This document shows, one piece after another, positions 23,785 through 30,574 of a stretch of DNA of 30,574 nucleotides. The position numbers and the translations under genes were made by a program. Each line of letters opens with the position of its first letter. Position 1 is the stretch's first letter. The notes under the pieces were generated by a model that was not told where the DNA came from, searched no databases, and worked only from the letters and a program-made list of their open reading frames with translations. This DNA is from an uncultured Collinsella sp. Its GTDB lineage: Bacteria; Actinomycetota; Coriobacteriia; Coriobacteriales; Coriobacteriaceae. The stretch is from positions 1 to 30,574 of the forward strand of contig URKT01000016.1 of NCBI GenBank assembly GCA_900548495.1, given 5' to 3'.

Positions 23785-26085
23785 CTACTTGATCTTGGTT
23801 GTACCTGGCGCCAGGTTGGGGTCGGTTTCGTTGGCCTCGGTCTGGAAGTGCTCGGTGTAGACGTTCTTGCCGTCGCGGAACATCTCGTAGTACTGCATCT
23901 TGGCGTAATCCTCGCGCGCCTTGGTGGCGGCTGCTGCGGCGGCGTCGTCGCCGGTGACGTTGGAGGAGAGCGCCCAGCGCAGGCTGGCGTCCTCGTAGCC
24001 CACCGAGTTGATGACGGGCAGCGACTCACGCAGCGTCATGTGCGCTTTCTGGTAGTCGGTCAGCGGTGCGCCGATCAGCTGCATAAGCTGCGTGGACAGG
24101 TAGTTGGTGGACAGGTCGTCGACCTCGCTCGTCTGGTCGCAGCCGGCAACGTCATAGTTGGCCCAGATGATGTAGTCGGTCTGCCACAGACGTTCCTGGT
24201 GCGTGGCATCGTCCTCGCCGGTAAACCACTTGTCGTTGAACTTGGACGGGAAGAACGGCTGGTGGTCGCCCCAGAACACCACGACTACCTTACGGTCGAG
24301 CTTGCTCAGGGCGTTGAGGAAGTAGCGAAGCGCCTGGTCGGACTGCTCGATGCACGAGACATACTCGTCGACATCGGAGAGCGTGCCGTCCTCGACGGTC
24401 TTGGCATCCAGATCGGTCGTATCGATATTCAGGTGCATCTGCTTATCGACCGGCAGCAGACCCGTATCGTAGCCCGAGTGGTTCTGCATGGTCACGTCGA
24501 AGATAAACTGCGGATCGGCGTTCTGGTCGAGCAGCTCAAGAATCTTGTCGTAGGTAGCCTGGTCGGTCACCATGCCGCGCAAGGTGTCGGCTCCCTGGAA
24601 ATCGTTGATGGACAGGAACTGGTCAAAGCCAAAGTCCTTGTAGACGTTCTCGCGGTTCCAGTTGGTTGCGTGATTGGGGTGCATAGCCGTGGTGGAATAG
24701 CCGAGCGATTTGAACTGCTCTGCCAGGTTCCCGGTCGTTTCCATGTTGTAGATGGTGTAGGGGTACACGCCCGAGCCCAGGTTGGCCATGGAGTTGCCGG
24801 TCATAAACTCAAACTCGGTATTGGCGGTGCCGCCGCCGTAGGCGCTCACGTAGAGCTTGCCGCGGCTGAGGCAGTTGGACAGGCTCTTAAAGTACTGCGG
24901 ACCCTCGTAGCCGGCGCGCATGTTCTGGTAGATCGACAGATCCGAGAACGTCTCGTTCATGATGGCGATGACCGTGGGCTTCTCGCTGTCGAACTGCTCC
25001 TGGGCGGCGGCGCGCTCGTCGCTCTTGGCCGCGTCGGACTTGTCGTAGGCCTTGGCGTACTTTTTGAGCGTGGCCTTGGCATCGTCGACGGAGTAGTCGG
25101 CGGGTTTGGGTGGCTTGATGGACTGTGCCGCACTAATAAAGGCAGGCAGGTAGCCCTCGCGCCAGTAGCTCTCGAGCGGACGCCAGGTGTAGACGGTGAT
25201 GCCGAGAGTGTTGTAGTAGTCGATGAGCGTAACATGCGCGGTCACACCGCCCAGGCACAGCACGGCCACGAGCAGGTTGGTGAGCAGCATGCGCTTGGCG
25301 TTGGCGGCGCCTTTCTGACGGTGCGGTGCCACCAGGCCAGCGTACTCGCACAGCAGCATGGCGATGGCGGTAAAGCCCATGGACAGCACACAGAACAGCG
25401 AGATGGAGAAGGTGTAGCCGGTGCCGGCGACCGCGGCGGCGGTGGAGATGGCCGAAAGGTCGCCCGGCTGGATGGGCATGGACTTAAACGTGATAACGAA
25501 GAACTCGGCAATGCCCAGGATAAAGAGGGCAAAGGCCAGGACCGCGGGGGCTGCGCCGTGGCGCTGGAATAGGAAGAACAAGCCGACCATGAGCGTGGTG
25601 ATGATGGCCCACTCGAGCAGGATGCACAGGGGGTAGACCCAGGTAAAGTCGTGGTTGGACGATACCTCCATGCCCAGCAGCGCAAAGACGCCGGCGAGCA
25701 GCAGGCACAGGACGGCGGCGACGAGCGGTTTGCCCACAAAGGCGCCGCGCAGGCGGGCGAGCTTGCCGGTGGGGGCGGGGGCGTCGGGCGCGGCGAACGC
25801 AAAGACGCGCGGGGCGATGCGGTCGCGTGCGATGCTGGCCCAAGCGCAGCCGGTGAGGATGGCGTTGGTCAGGATGAGCATCACAAAGGCGAGCGGCTCG
25901 TTTTGAGCGACGAGGCCCACGGCGCCCCAAATAGTCAAAAAGACCTGGAACAGGCCGAAGGCGACGCTCCACCCAAGAGCGCTTTTGGCAACGGTGCCCG
26001 ACTGAGCGCGAATGGCCTTGGCCTCGCGCAAGACAAGGTAGACGGTCGCCGCAAGACCGACGAGCGAGATGGCGGCAGCGAACAT
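23785..26085 (-). CDS. LTA synthase family membrane transferase
   Basis: A 766-aa polytopic membrane enzyme with an external alkaline-phosphatase/sulfatase-fold domain. ATG 26085 is preferred over GTG 26100 because GAGGAG lies about 7 nt before it. Several hydrophobic helices fill residues 1 to about 290. The catalytic domain follows a short acidic, Ala-rich linker. Its landmarks match LtaS-type enzymes: metal ligand E378 in NETFSD, nucleophile T420 in GGGTANTEFE, and metal ligands D607 and H608 in FWGDHQPFFP. LtaS moves glycerolphosphate from phosphatidylglycerol onto a glycolipid or polymer. The polymer in this organism is not known, and related family members transfer phosphoglycerol or phosphoethanolamine to other acceptors. 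The N-terminal membrane part is longer than in LtaS (usually five helices). It is transcribed leftward, alone, into the 95-nt element. Confidence 0.9.
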   Translation of the reverse strand: MFAAAISLVGLAATVYLVLREAKAIRAQSGTVAKSALGWSVAFGLFQVFLTIWGAVGLVAQNEPLAFVMLILTNAILTGCAWASIARDRIAPRVFAFAAPDAPAPTGKLARLRGAFVGKPLVAAVLCLLLAGVFALLGMEVSSNHDFTWVYPLCILLEWAIITTLMVGLFFLFQRHGAAPAVLAFALFILGIAEFFVITFKSMPIQPGDLSAISTAAAVAGTGYTFSISLFCVLSMGFTAIAMLLCEYAGLVAPHRQKGAANAKRMLLTNLLVAVLCLGGVTAHVTLIDYYNTLGITVYTWRPLESYWREGYLPAFISAAQSIKPPKPADYSVDDAKATLKKYAKAYDKSDAAKSDERAAAQEQFDSEKPTVIAIMNETFSDLSIYQNMRAGYEGPQYFKSLSNCLSRGKLYVSAYGGGTANTEFEFMTGNSMANLGSGVYPYTIYNMETTGNLAEQFKSLGYSTTAMHPNHATNWNRENVYKDFGFDQFLSINDFQGADTLRGMVTDQATYDKILELLDQNADPQFIFDVTMQNHSGYDTGLLPVDKQMHLNIDTTDLDAKTVEDGTLSDVDEYVSCIEQSDQALRYFLNALSKLDRKVVVVFWGDHQPFFPSKFNDKWFTGEDDATHQERLWQTDYIIWANYDVAGCDQTSEVDDLSTNYLSTQLMQLIGAPLTDYQKAHMTLRESLPVINSVGYEDASLRWALSSNVTGDDAAAAAATKAREDYAKMQYYEMFRDGKNVYTEHFQTEANETDPNLAPGTTKIK

Positions 26086-26298
26086 GCTGAGACTCCTCAC
26101 AAACTAAAACGTACGAAAGCGGGGGTTTACCCGATTGTTACCAAGATATGCGCTGCAATTGGTGTCTGCGCACAACAACCAGCCATATTAACGCGCACGT
26201 GTGGCGGTGTGGCGCAATGTAGTGGCGACCTGCGCGATAATGGACGGGAATTACACGGAAACGTAAAGGCTTCTTAAAGAATTAGCGAGGATGAGGCG

Positions 26299-27147
26299 AT
26301 GAACGAGCAGGTTTGCACCAAGGCTGTGGATACGAACGGTTATCCGGTCGAGACGACGGGCAATGCGGTGCTGGACACGTTGGAGCACCGTTCCTCCACG
26401 CGTGTCTTTGCGCGTGATGACGACGACCGCCCCGTGGCGGTGACCGACGAGCAGCGGGCGGCGATTCTGCATGCGGCGAGCCGTGCGCCGTCGGCAGGCG
26501 CCATGATGATGTATTCCATCGTAAGCATTCGCGAGCAGGCTACGCTGGACCGCCTCGCCGACCTGTGCGATCACCAGCCCATGATCGCCAAGGCGCCCTG
26601 GGCACTAATATTTGTGGTCGATTATGCAAAGTGGATCGATCTGTTTGAGCACGTGGGCTGCTTTGAGCCCGAGTTTGTCGAGCGCACGGGCAAGGCGCCC
26701 CGCCGCGCGCCGGGTTTGGGCGACTTTGCCATCGCGGCCCAGGACGCCGTGATCGCCGCGCAAAACGCCGTGGTTGCCGCCGAGGCCCTGGGGCTGGGAA
26801 GCTGCTATATTGGCGACATCGTGGAGAACGCCGAGGAAGTTGCCGAGCTGCTCGATCTGCCACCCTATACCATGCCGCTGTCGATGCTTATTATCGGCAC
26901 GCCTCGCAAGGAGCGTCCGGCGATTGCGCATCCCGTGGTGAACCTGGTGCACGAGGAGCGCTACTGCCGCGCCGATGCTGCGACCATGGACGCGCAGGTG
27001 GCCGAGATGGACGCGATGTTCCGCCCGCATGCCCGCGAGGTGGGGGAGCGCGTCGTGGACATCTATACCCGCAAGCACACGAGTCCCTTTATGGCCGAGA
27101 TGAGCCGATCCATGGAATGGTGGTTCAAAAACTGGCTTGGAAAATGA
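26299..27147 (+). CDS. nitroreductase-family flavoprotein
   Basis: A 282-aa cytoplasmic, FMN-dependent nitroreductase-fold protein. The opening HRSSTRVFA (about residues 30-38) is the family's (R)RS-x-R-x-F phosphate-binding motif. SRAPSAGAMMMYSIV (about 61-75) is the conserved APS(A/G)-x-(N/M) flavin loop. DAVIAAQNAVVAAEALGLGSCYIG (about 150-173) is the dimer-helix and G-x-G-x-C-x-I-G signature. The C-terminus is longer than in minimal family members, as in NfsA-like proteins. It reduces quinones, nitro compounds or other electron-poor substrates with NAD(P)H; the physiological substrate is not evident. A GAGGATGAGG ribosome region precedes ATG 26299. It is divergent from the LTA-synthase-like gene across 213 bp and is followed at once by a perfect hairpin. 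Confidence 0.87.
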   Translation: MNEQVCTKAVDTNGYPVETTGNAVLDTLEHRSSTRVFARDDDDRPVAVTDEQRAAILHAASRAPSAGAMMMYSIVSIREQATLDRLADLCDHQPMIAKAPWALIFVVDYAKWIDLFEHVGCFEPEFVERTGKAPRRAPGLGDFAIAAQDAVIAAQNAVVAAEALGLGSCYIGDIVENAEEVAELLDLPPYTMPLSMLIIGTPRKERPAIAHPVVNLVHEERYCRADAATMDAQVAEMDAMFRPHAREVGERVVDIYTRKHTSPFMAEMSRSMEWWFKNWLGK

Positions 27148-27148
27148 C

Positions 27149-27183
27149 GAATGTGACAAAGGGACAGTCCCTTTGTCACATTC
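27149..27183. terminator. perfect 16-bp hairpin after the nitroreductase gene
   Basis: GAATGTGACAAAGGGA (27149-27164) and TCCCTTTGTCACATTC (27168-27183) pair perfectly around CAG, beginning 2 nt after the stop codon. There is no T run. The ACAAAGG/CCTTTGT core is shared with the hairpin at 29645-29683, so this looks like a dispersed terminator-like repeat. Confidence 0.75.
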
Positions 27184-27244
27184 CATATCGCGGCGGTGGC
27201 CTAAAGGCCGTATAAATGTTTATCTAGCTGGGAAGACGGTGCCA

Positions 27245-27271
27245 TTTAAACATGGGCCGATTACCTATAAT
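27245..27271 (+). promoter_or_regulatory. promoter of the potassium transporter gene
   Basis: A consensus TATAAT at 27266-27271 with a weak -35 (TTTAAA 27245-27250 at 15 bp, or CATTTA 27243-27248 at 17 bp). Transcription would start near 27278, leaving a leader of under 30 nt, too short for a c-di-AMP riboswitch. ATGTTTA (27216-27222) and TAAACAT (27247-27253) form an inverted repeat reaching the -35. Confidence 0.55.
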
Positions 27272-27306
27272 CCCTTCGAACATTAAAGTTGGGAGGAAAC
27301 CGGCTT

Positions 27307-29334
27307 ATGGAACAAAAGGCCAAGGAGGCAGCCTCGCACGCTGCGATTCCTGTGAGCATCTCGGCGATGCTCGTCACGCTGGGCGTGGTGTATGGCGATA
27401 TCGGCACCAGCCCCATGTATGTAACCAAGGCGCTCGTCGCCGGCAACGGCGGCATCGGAAGCGTCACGGAGGAGTTCGTGCTCGGCGCGCTCTCCCTTGT
27501 CGTGTGGACGGTCACGTTGCTGACCACCATCAAGTATGTGCTCATCTCGCTGCGCGCCGATAACCATGGCGAGGGCGGTATCTTTGCCCTGTACAGTCTG
27601 GTCAAGCGCTGCGGCAAGTGGCTCATCATCCCCGCCATGCTGGGTGGCGCCGCGCTGCTCGCCGACGGCATCCTGACGCCGGCCGTTACCGTTACCACGG
27701 CCATCGAGGGCCTGCGCACCATCCCGGCGGTCCATGCCGTGCTGGGCGATGACCAGGGCCGCGTCGTCGCCATTACGCTCGCCATCATCATCGTGCTCTT
27801 CTTGGTACAGCGCATCGGTACGGCCAAGATCGGTCACGCCTTTGGCCCCATCATGACGCTGTGGTTCCTGTTCCTGGGCGGCACGGGTCTGTTCTTTGTC
27901 TTCCAGCGCCCCGCCGTGCTGCTGTGCCTCAACCCGGTGCGCGGCATCACCTTTTTGCTGAGCCCCAACAACCACGCGGGCATCATGATTCTGGGCAGTT
28001 GCTTCCTCGCCACCACCGGTGCCGAGGCGCTCTACTCCGACATGGGCCACGTCGGCCGCGGCAACATCTACGCTACCTGGCCGTTCGTTAAGTGCTGCCT
28101 GCTGCTTTCCTATATGGGCCAGGGCGCTTGGCTTATGAACAACGCTGCCAACCCCGAGCTCATGGGCATTGCCGACCTCAACCCGTTCTACCAGATGCTC
28201 GCCCCGGGCCTGCGTCCCTTTGCCGTAGGCCTTTCCACCGTTGCGGCCATCATTGCCTCGCAGGCGCTCATCACCGGCGCATTCTCGCTGGTGTCCGAGG
28301 CCAGCCGTCTGGACCTCATGCCGCACATGCAGGTCTTCTACCCTGCCGAGACCAAGGGCCAGCTCTACATCCCCATGGTCAACAACGTCATGCTTGTCGG
28401 CTGCGTCATCGTGGTGCTGCTGTTCCAGAACTCGGCGCATATGGAAGCCGCGTACGGCCTTGCCATTACGCTGACTATGATGTGCACCACGCTGCTGCTC
28501 TTCTTCTACCTGCACGAGGAGCGCAAGCTCAAGGTTGCTCCGTGGATCTTCGCGGCCTTCTTCCTTTTGCTCGAAGGCTTCTTCTTCGTGAGCTCGCTCA
28601 CCAAGTTCTTCCACGGCGGCTATTTCACCATCCTCATGGCTGCACTCATCATGGGCATTATGGTGTGCTGGTACAACGGCACGGCGGTCGAGCAGCGCCA
28701 GTTTACGCTGCTGCCGCTGCGCAGCTACCTGCCGCAGCTCAAGCGCCTGCGCGACGACGACCGTTACGAGCGCATGAGTGACAACGTCGTGTACCTGACC
28801 AAGGACACCCATACCGACTACATCGACCGCGATATCGTCTATTCGATCTTGGACAAGCATCCCAAGCGTGCCCGCGCCTGGTGGTTTGTGAATGTCGAGA
28901 CCATGGACGAACCGCATACCTTTGCCTATTCGGTCGAGACGTTCGGCACCGACTACGTGTTCCGTGTGCATCTGTACCTGGGCTACAAGATCAACCAGCG
29001 CGTCAATGCCTACCTGCGTCAGGTTGTTCAGGACCTGGCTGCCACCGGCGAGCTGCCGCCGCAGACGCATGACTACTCGGTCTACAAGGATCCGGGTAAC
29101 ATCGGCACGTTCAAGTTCGTCCTGATTCGTAAGCTTCTGGCGCCTGAAAGCGATGTGGAGCCGAGCGAGCGTACGGCCATCACGCTCAAGTACATCATTC
29201 GCCGCGCCGCCGGCACGCCCGCGCGTTGGTACGGCCTGGAGAACTCCAACGTGAGCTTTGAGTACGTGCCGCTGTTCACCAAGTTCAAGGCCGTGAACAA
29301 GATGCAGCGCCTGGCTCCCAACGAGCGGCCGTAG
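27307..29334 (+). CDS. kup: Kup-type potassium uptake permease
   Basis: A 675-aa low-affinity potassium/proton symporter of the KUP/HAK/KT family in the cytoplasmic membrane. ATG 27307 follows GGGAGGAAA with 7-nt spacing. The family signature GVVYGDIGTSPMYV is in the first membrane helix (about residues 27-40). TGAEALYSDMGHVGR (about 237-251) is the second hallmark. About twelve hydrophobic segments fill residues 20 to about 455, followed by the soluble C-terminal domain (about 470-675) with a typical YLTKDTHTD...YSILDKHPKRARAWWF stretch. Length is normal (about 620-720 in the family). It begins a potassium-related group with the 64-aa peptide and the KdpD-like kinase. No terminator is seen before the next gene (69 bp), so the two may be co-transcribed. 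Confidence 0.95.
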   Translation: MEQKAKEAASHAAIPVSISAMLVTLGVVYGDIGTSPMYVTKALVAGNGGIGSVTEEFVLGALSLVVWTVTLLTTIKYVLISLRADNHGEGGIFALYSLVKRCGKWLIIPAMLGGAALLADGILTPAVTVTTAIEGLRTIPAVHAVLGDDQGRVVAITLAIIIVLFLVQRIGTAKIGHAFGPIMTLWFLFLGGTGLFFVFQRPAVLLCLNPVRGITFLLSPNNHAGIMILGSCFLATTGAEALYSDMGHVGRGNIYATWPFVKCCLLLSYMGQGAWLMNNAANPELMGIADLNPFYQMLAPGLRPFAVGLSTVAAIIASQALITGAFSLVSEASRLDLMPHMQVFYPAETKGQLYIPMVNNVMLVGCVIVVLLFQNSAHMEAAYGLAITLTMMCTTLLLFFYLHEERKLKVAPWIFAAFFLLLEGFFFVSSLTKFFHGGYFTILMAALIMGIMVCWYNGTAVEQRQFTLLPLRSYLPQLKRLRDDDRYERMSDNVVYLTKDTHTDYIDRDIVYSILDKHPKRARAWWFVNVETMDEPHTFAYSVETFGTDYVFRVHLYLGYKINQRVNAYLRQVVQDLAATGELPPQTHDYSVYKDPGNIGTFKFVLIRKLLAPESDVEPSERTAITLKYIIRRAAGTPARWYGLENSNVSFEYVPLFTKFKAVNKMQRLAPNERP

Positions 29335-29403
29335 TCGACGCTCGAGGTTTGTCTGCGAACGGGCGGGCTTGTGTTGACGGGGATTGAGTCTTGGGAGGAA
29401 ACC

Positions 29404-29598
29404 ATGGATGCAAAGGTGCTTGACGGTTGCGATCTTGCGACCGAGCTGGTGCGTGAGGTACGCGCCGATGCTGCCGAAGATCGGTTCTTTACGAATCGGG
29501 CCAACATGGACATGGCCGACCGCGTGATTTCGATCGTGGTGACGGTGCTTGTCGCGGCGTGCGTGTGCGCACTGCTCGCGCACGTGCTGTTTGTCTAA
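29404..29598 (+). CDS. 64-aa single-pass membrane peptide downstream of kup
   Basis: A small protein of unknown function. It starts at ATG 29404 with GGGAGGAA just upstream; the 13-nt leader TTGGGAGGAAACC is identical to that before kup. Residues 1-42 are soluble, acidic and helical (ATELVREVRADAAEDRFF), and residues about 43-64 are one hydrophobic helix (VISIVVTVLVAACVCALLAHVLFV) reaching the C-terminus. With no signal cleavage site, it is probably a tail-anchored cytoplasmic-face peptide. Its place between a potassium permease and a KdpD-like sensor suggests a regulator or accessory of potassium transport. It is longer than KdpF (about 30 aa) and not clearly related. Confidence 0.75.
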   Translation: MDAKVLDGCDLATELVREVRADAAEDRFFTNRANMDMADRVISIVVTVLVAACVCALLAHVLFV

Positions 29599-29629
29599 CG
29601 TCCGCAGGTTGCAAAGGCTTTACACTTGG

Positions 29630-29692
29630 AACCACCACAAGGGGAAACCACCACAAAGGTGCCTGTCCCCTTTGTGGTGGTTTTTGTTTTTG
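29630..29692 (+). terminator. terminator with duplicated left arm
   Basis: AAACCACCACAAAGGTG (29645-29661) pairs with CCCCTTTGTGGTGGTTT (29667-29683), followed by a T-rich tail to 29692. The left arm is preceded by a second copy, AACCACCACAAGGGG (29630-29644), that could pair with the same right arm, giving two mutually exclusive hairpins. It separates the 64-aa gene from the sensor gene. Confidence 0.85.
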
Positions 29693-29711
29693 AGAGAGGG
29701 GCGGAACGCTG

Positions 29712-30574
29712 ATGGACGTCCGTACGGACGGCGATATTGCCGATAGCTTTTGGTGGCGGCGCACAACGCTGACGCGCCGCACTCCTCTGTATGACGCCTG
29801 CGTATCGGTGGGGCTGCTGGTCGCGGCGACGATTGTGGGCGCGCTGCTCGACCATCCGGGTCTCGCGCCGAGCATCATGATCGTCTATGTGTTCGCCGTT
29901 CAGCTGTGCGCATTCTTTACCTGGAGTCGCCTGTATTGCTTGCTGAGCTCGGCTGCCGCCGTGGCGCTCTACAACTTCTTGTTTGTCGACCCGCGCTACT
30001 CGCTGTCGCTTATCGACCGCGGCTATCCCGGCATGTTCTTCATCATGTTCGTGGTCTCGCTTGTGTCGAGCTCGATTGCGTTGGCCCTGCGCCGCGCCTT
30101 GGCACAGGCTGCCGCCAGCGACCGCCGCACGCATATGGTGCTCGAGACCAACCGCATGCTGCAGCGGTGCGCCGATCAGCATCAGATCGTTCACGCCATG
30201 GCCACGCAGCTGGCGCGTCTTTCGGGCTGCCCTGTCGTGTGGTACAGCGCCGACGCCGAGGGCGATGACCTGCTGCCGCGCGCGACTTACACGGCCGTGG
30301 GCGATGCCGCACCGGTGCACGAGCTGGCGCCGCAGATGCCGCCTCGGCTCTCGGCGTCCGCCTATGTGGGAACGCCGCTCGACGCCACGTTTGGCGGCTC
30401 GGCGTTTTATGGCATCTACCTGACGGTTCGCACAGGCGACGGCTTCGCGCGCTCGGGCGATCCCGCCTCGGTGGTGGGCGTGCTGGCTATCGTTGCCGAG
30501 CCCGACGTGCTGACGCATGAGGAGCGGACACTTGCCGATGCCATCGTGAGCGAAGGCGAGCTGGCGCTCGATCG
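29712..30574 (+). CDS. KdpD-like (DUF4118) sensor protein, cut by the window edge
   Basis: Open from ATG 29712 to the last base (287 whole codons), so the C-terminus is missing. After about 25 basic residues come four hydrophobic segments (about 28-130). Their core, YVFAVQLCAFFTWSRLYCLLSSA followed by YNFLFVDPRYSL, is typical of the DUF4118 membrane domain of KdpD. A short coiled segment and a GAF-like domain (about 160-285, including GVLAIV and LTHEERTLADAI) follow, as in KdpD before its histidine kinase part. The large N-terminal KdpD and USP-like domains of classical KdpD are absent: the frame starts 20 bp after a terminator. It probably continues into a histidine kinase outside the window and senses potassium or turgor. 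The ribosome site is modest (AGAGGGGCGG). Confidence 0.8.
   Translation, partial: MDVRTDGDIADSFWWRRTTLTRRTPLYDACVSVGLLVAATIVGALLDHPGLAPSIMIVYVFAVQLCAFFTWSRLYCLLSSAAAVALYNFLFVDPRYSLSLIDRGYPGMFFIMFVVSLVSSSIALALRRALAQAAASDRRTHMVLETNRMLQRCADQHQIVHAMATQLARLSGCPVVWYSADAEGDDLLPRATYTAVGDAAPVHELAPQMPPRLSASAYVGTPLDATFGGSAFYGIYLTVRTGDGFARSGDPASVVGVLAIVAEPDVLTHEERTLADAIVSEGELALD

Noticed and set aside
23773..25572. 599-codon open frame on the plus strand over the LTA-synthase-like gene
   Set aside because: Shadow of the minus-strand gene, whose catalytic motifs and ribosome site are clear; no start signal or domains on the plus strand.
27184..27306. c-di-AMP (ydaO-type) riboswitch before kup
   Set aside because: The TATAAT promoter leaves a leader under 30 nt, and the conserved ydaO core is not seen.

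Overview
The window looks like a chromosomal segment of a gut actinobacterium of the class Coriobacteriia, most like Collinsella. This is an inference from gene content and style: GC-rich coding, a giant fibro-slime/pilin-isopeptide surface protein, several LPXTG-like anchors of the form (L/M)(A/P)(N/D)TGD, a small-type SRP RNA, and terminator hairpins built on ACAAAGG/CCTTTGT cores. No sequence search was possible.

Layout. (1) 1-413 is a regulatory leader with an extended -10 promoter, two palindromes and a G9 homopolymer. (2) 414-12401 is one gene of about 3995 codons: a secreted, sortase-anchored adhesin with a fibro-slime head and a long stalk of pilin-type isopeptide domains. Its last quarter has distinctly different codon use. 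(3) 12402-12940 holds a hairpin, the SRP RNA with its own promoter, a large palindrome of unknown role, and a terminator. (4) 12941-13933 (minus) is a coiled-coil sortase-anchored protein. (5) 14144-17848 is a two-gene ABC exporter with one canonical and one degenerate ATP site. (6) 17970-18527 is a small flavodoxin. (7) 18528-19328 and 23419-23784 are non-coding and flank a large FG-GAP/FN3/Ig-like sortase-anchored gene (19329-23418) that is broken by a one-base frameshift near 22872. Both flanks carry the same two repeat types: an approximately 95-nt element ending in a terminator hairpin, in opposite orientations, and an array of alternating inverted half-sites with a 62-bp period. (8) 23785-26085 (minus) is an LTA-synthase-family membrane sulfatase-fold enzyme. 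(9) 26299-27147 is a nitroreductase. (10) 27307 to the right edge is a potassium group: a Kup transporter, a 64-aa membrane peptide, and the start of a KdpD-like (DUF4118) sensor kinase without the usual KdpD N-terminal domain.

Functionally the window is mostly cell-surface biology: three sortase substrates, a probable glycerolphosphate-polymer synthase, and an exporter. Potassium homeostasis lies at the right end. The most unusual material is non-coding: the 62-bp palindromic arrays with their partner 95-nt element, and the G9 tract in the leader of the giant adhesin, where a short leader frame ends exactly on the adhesin start codon.
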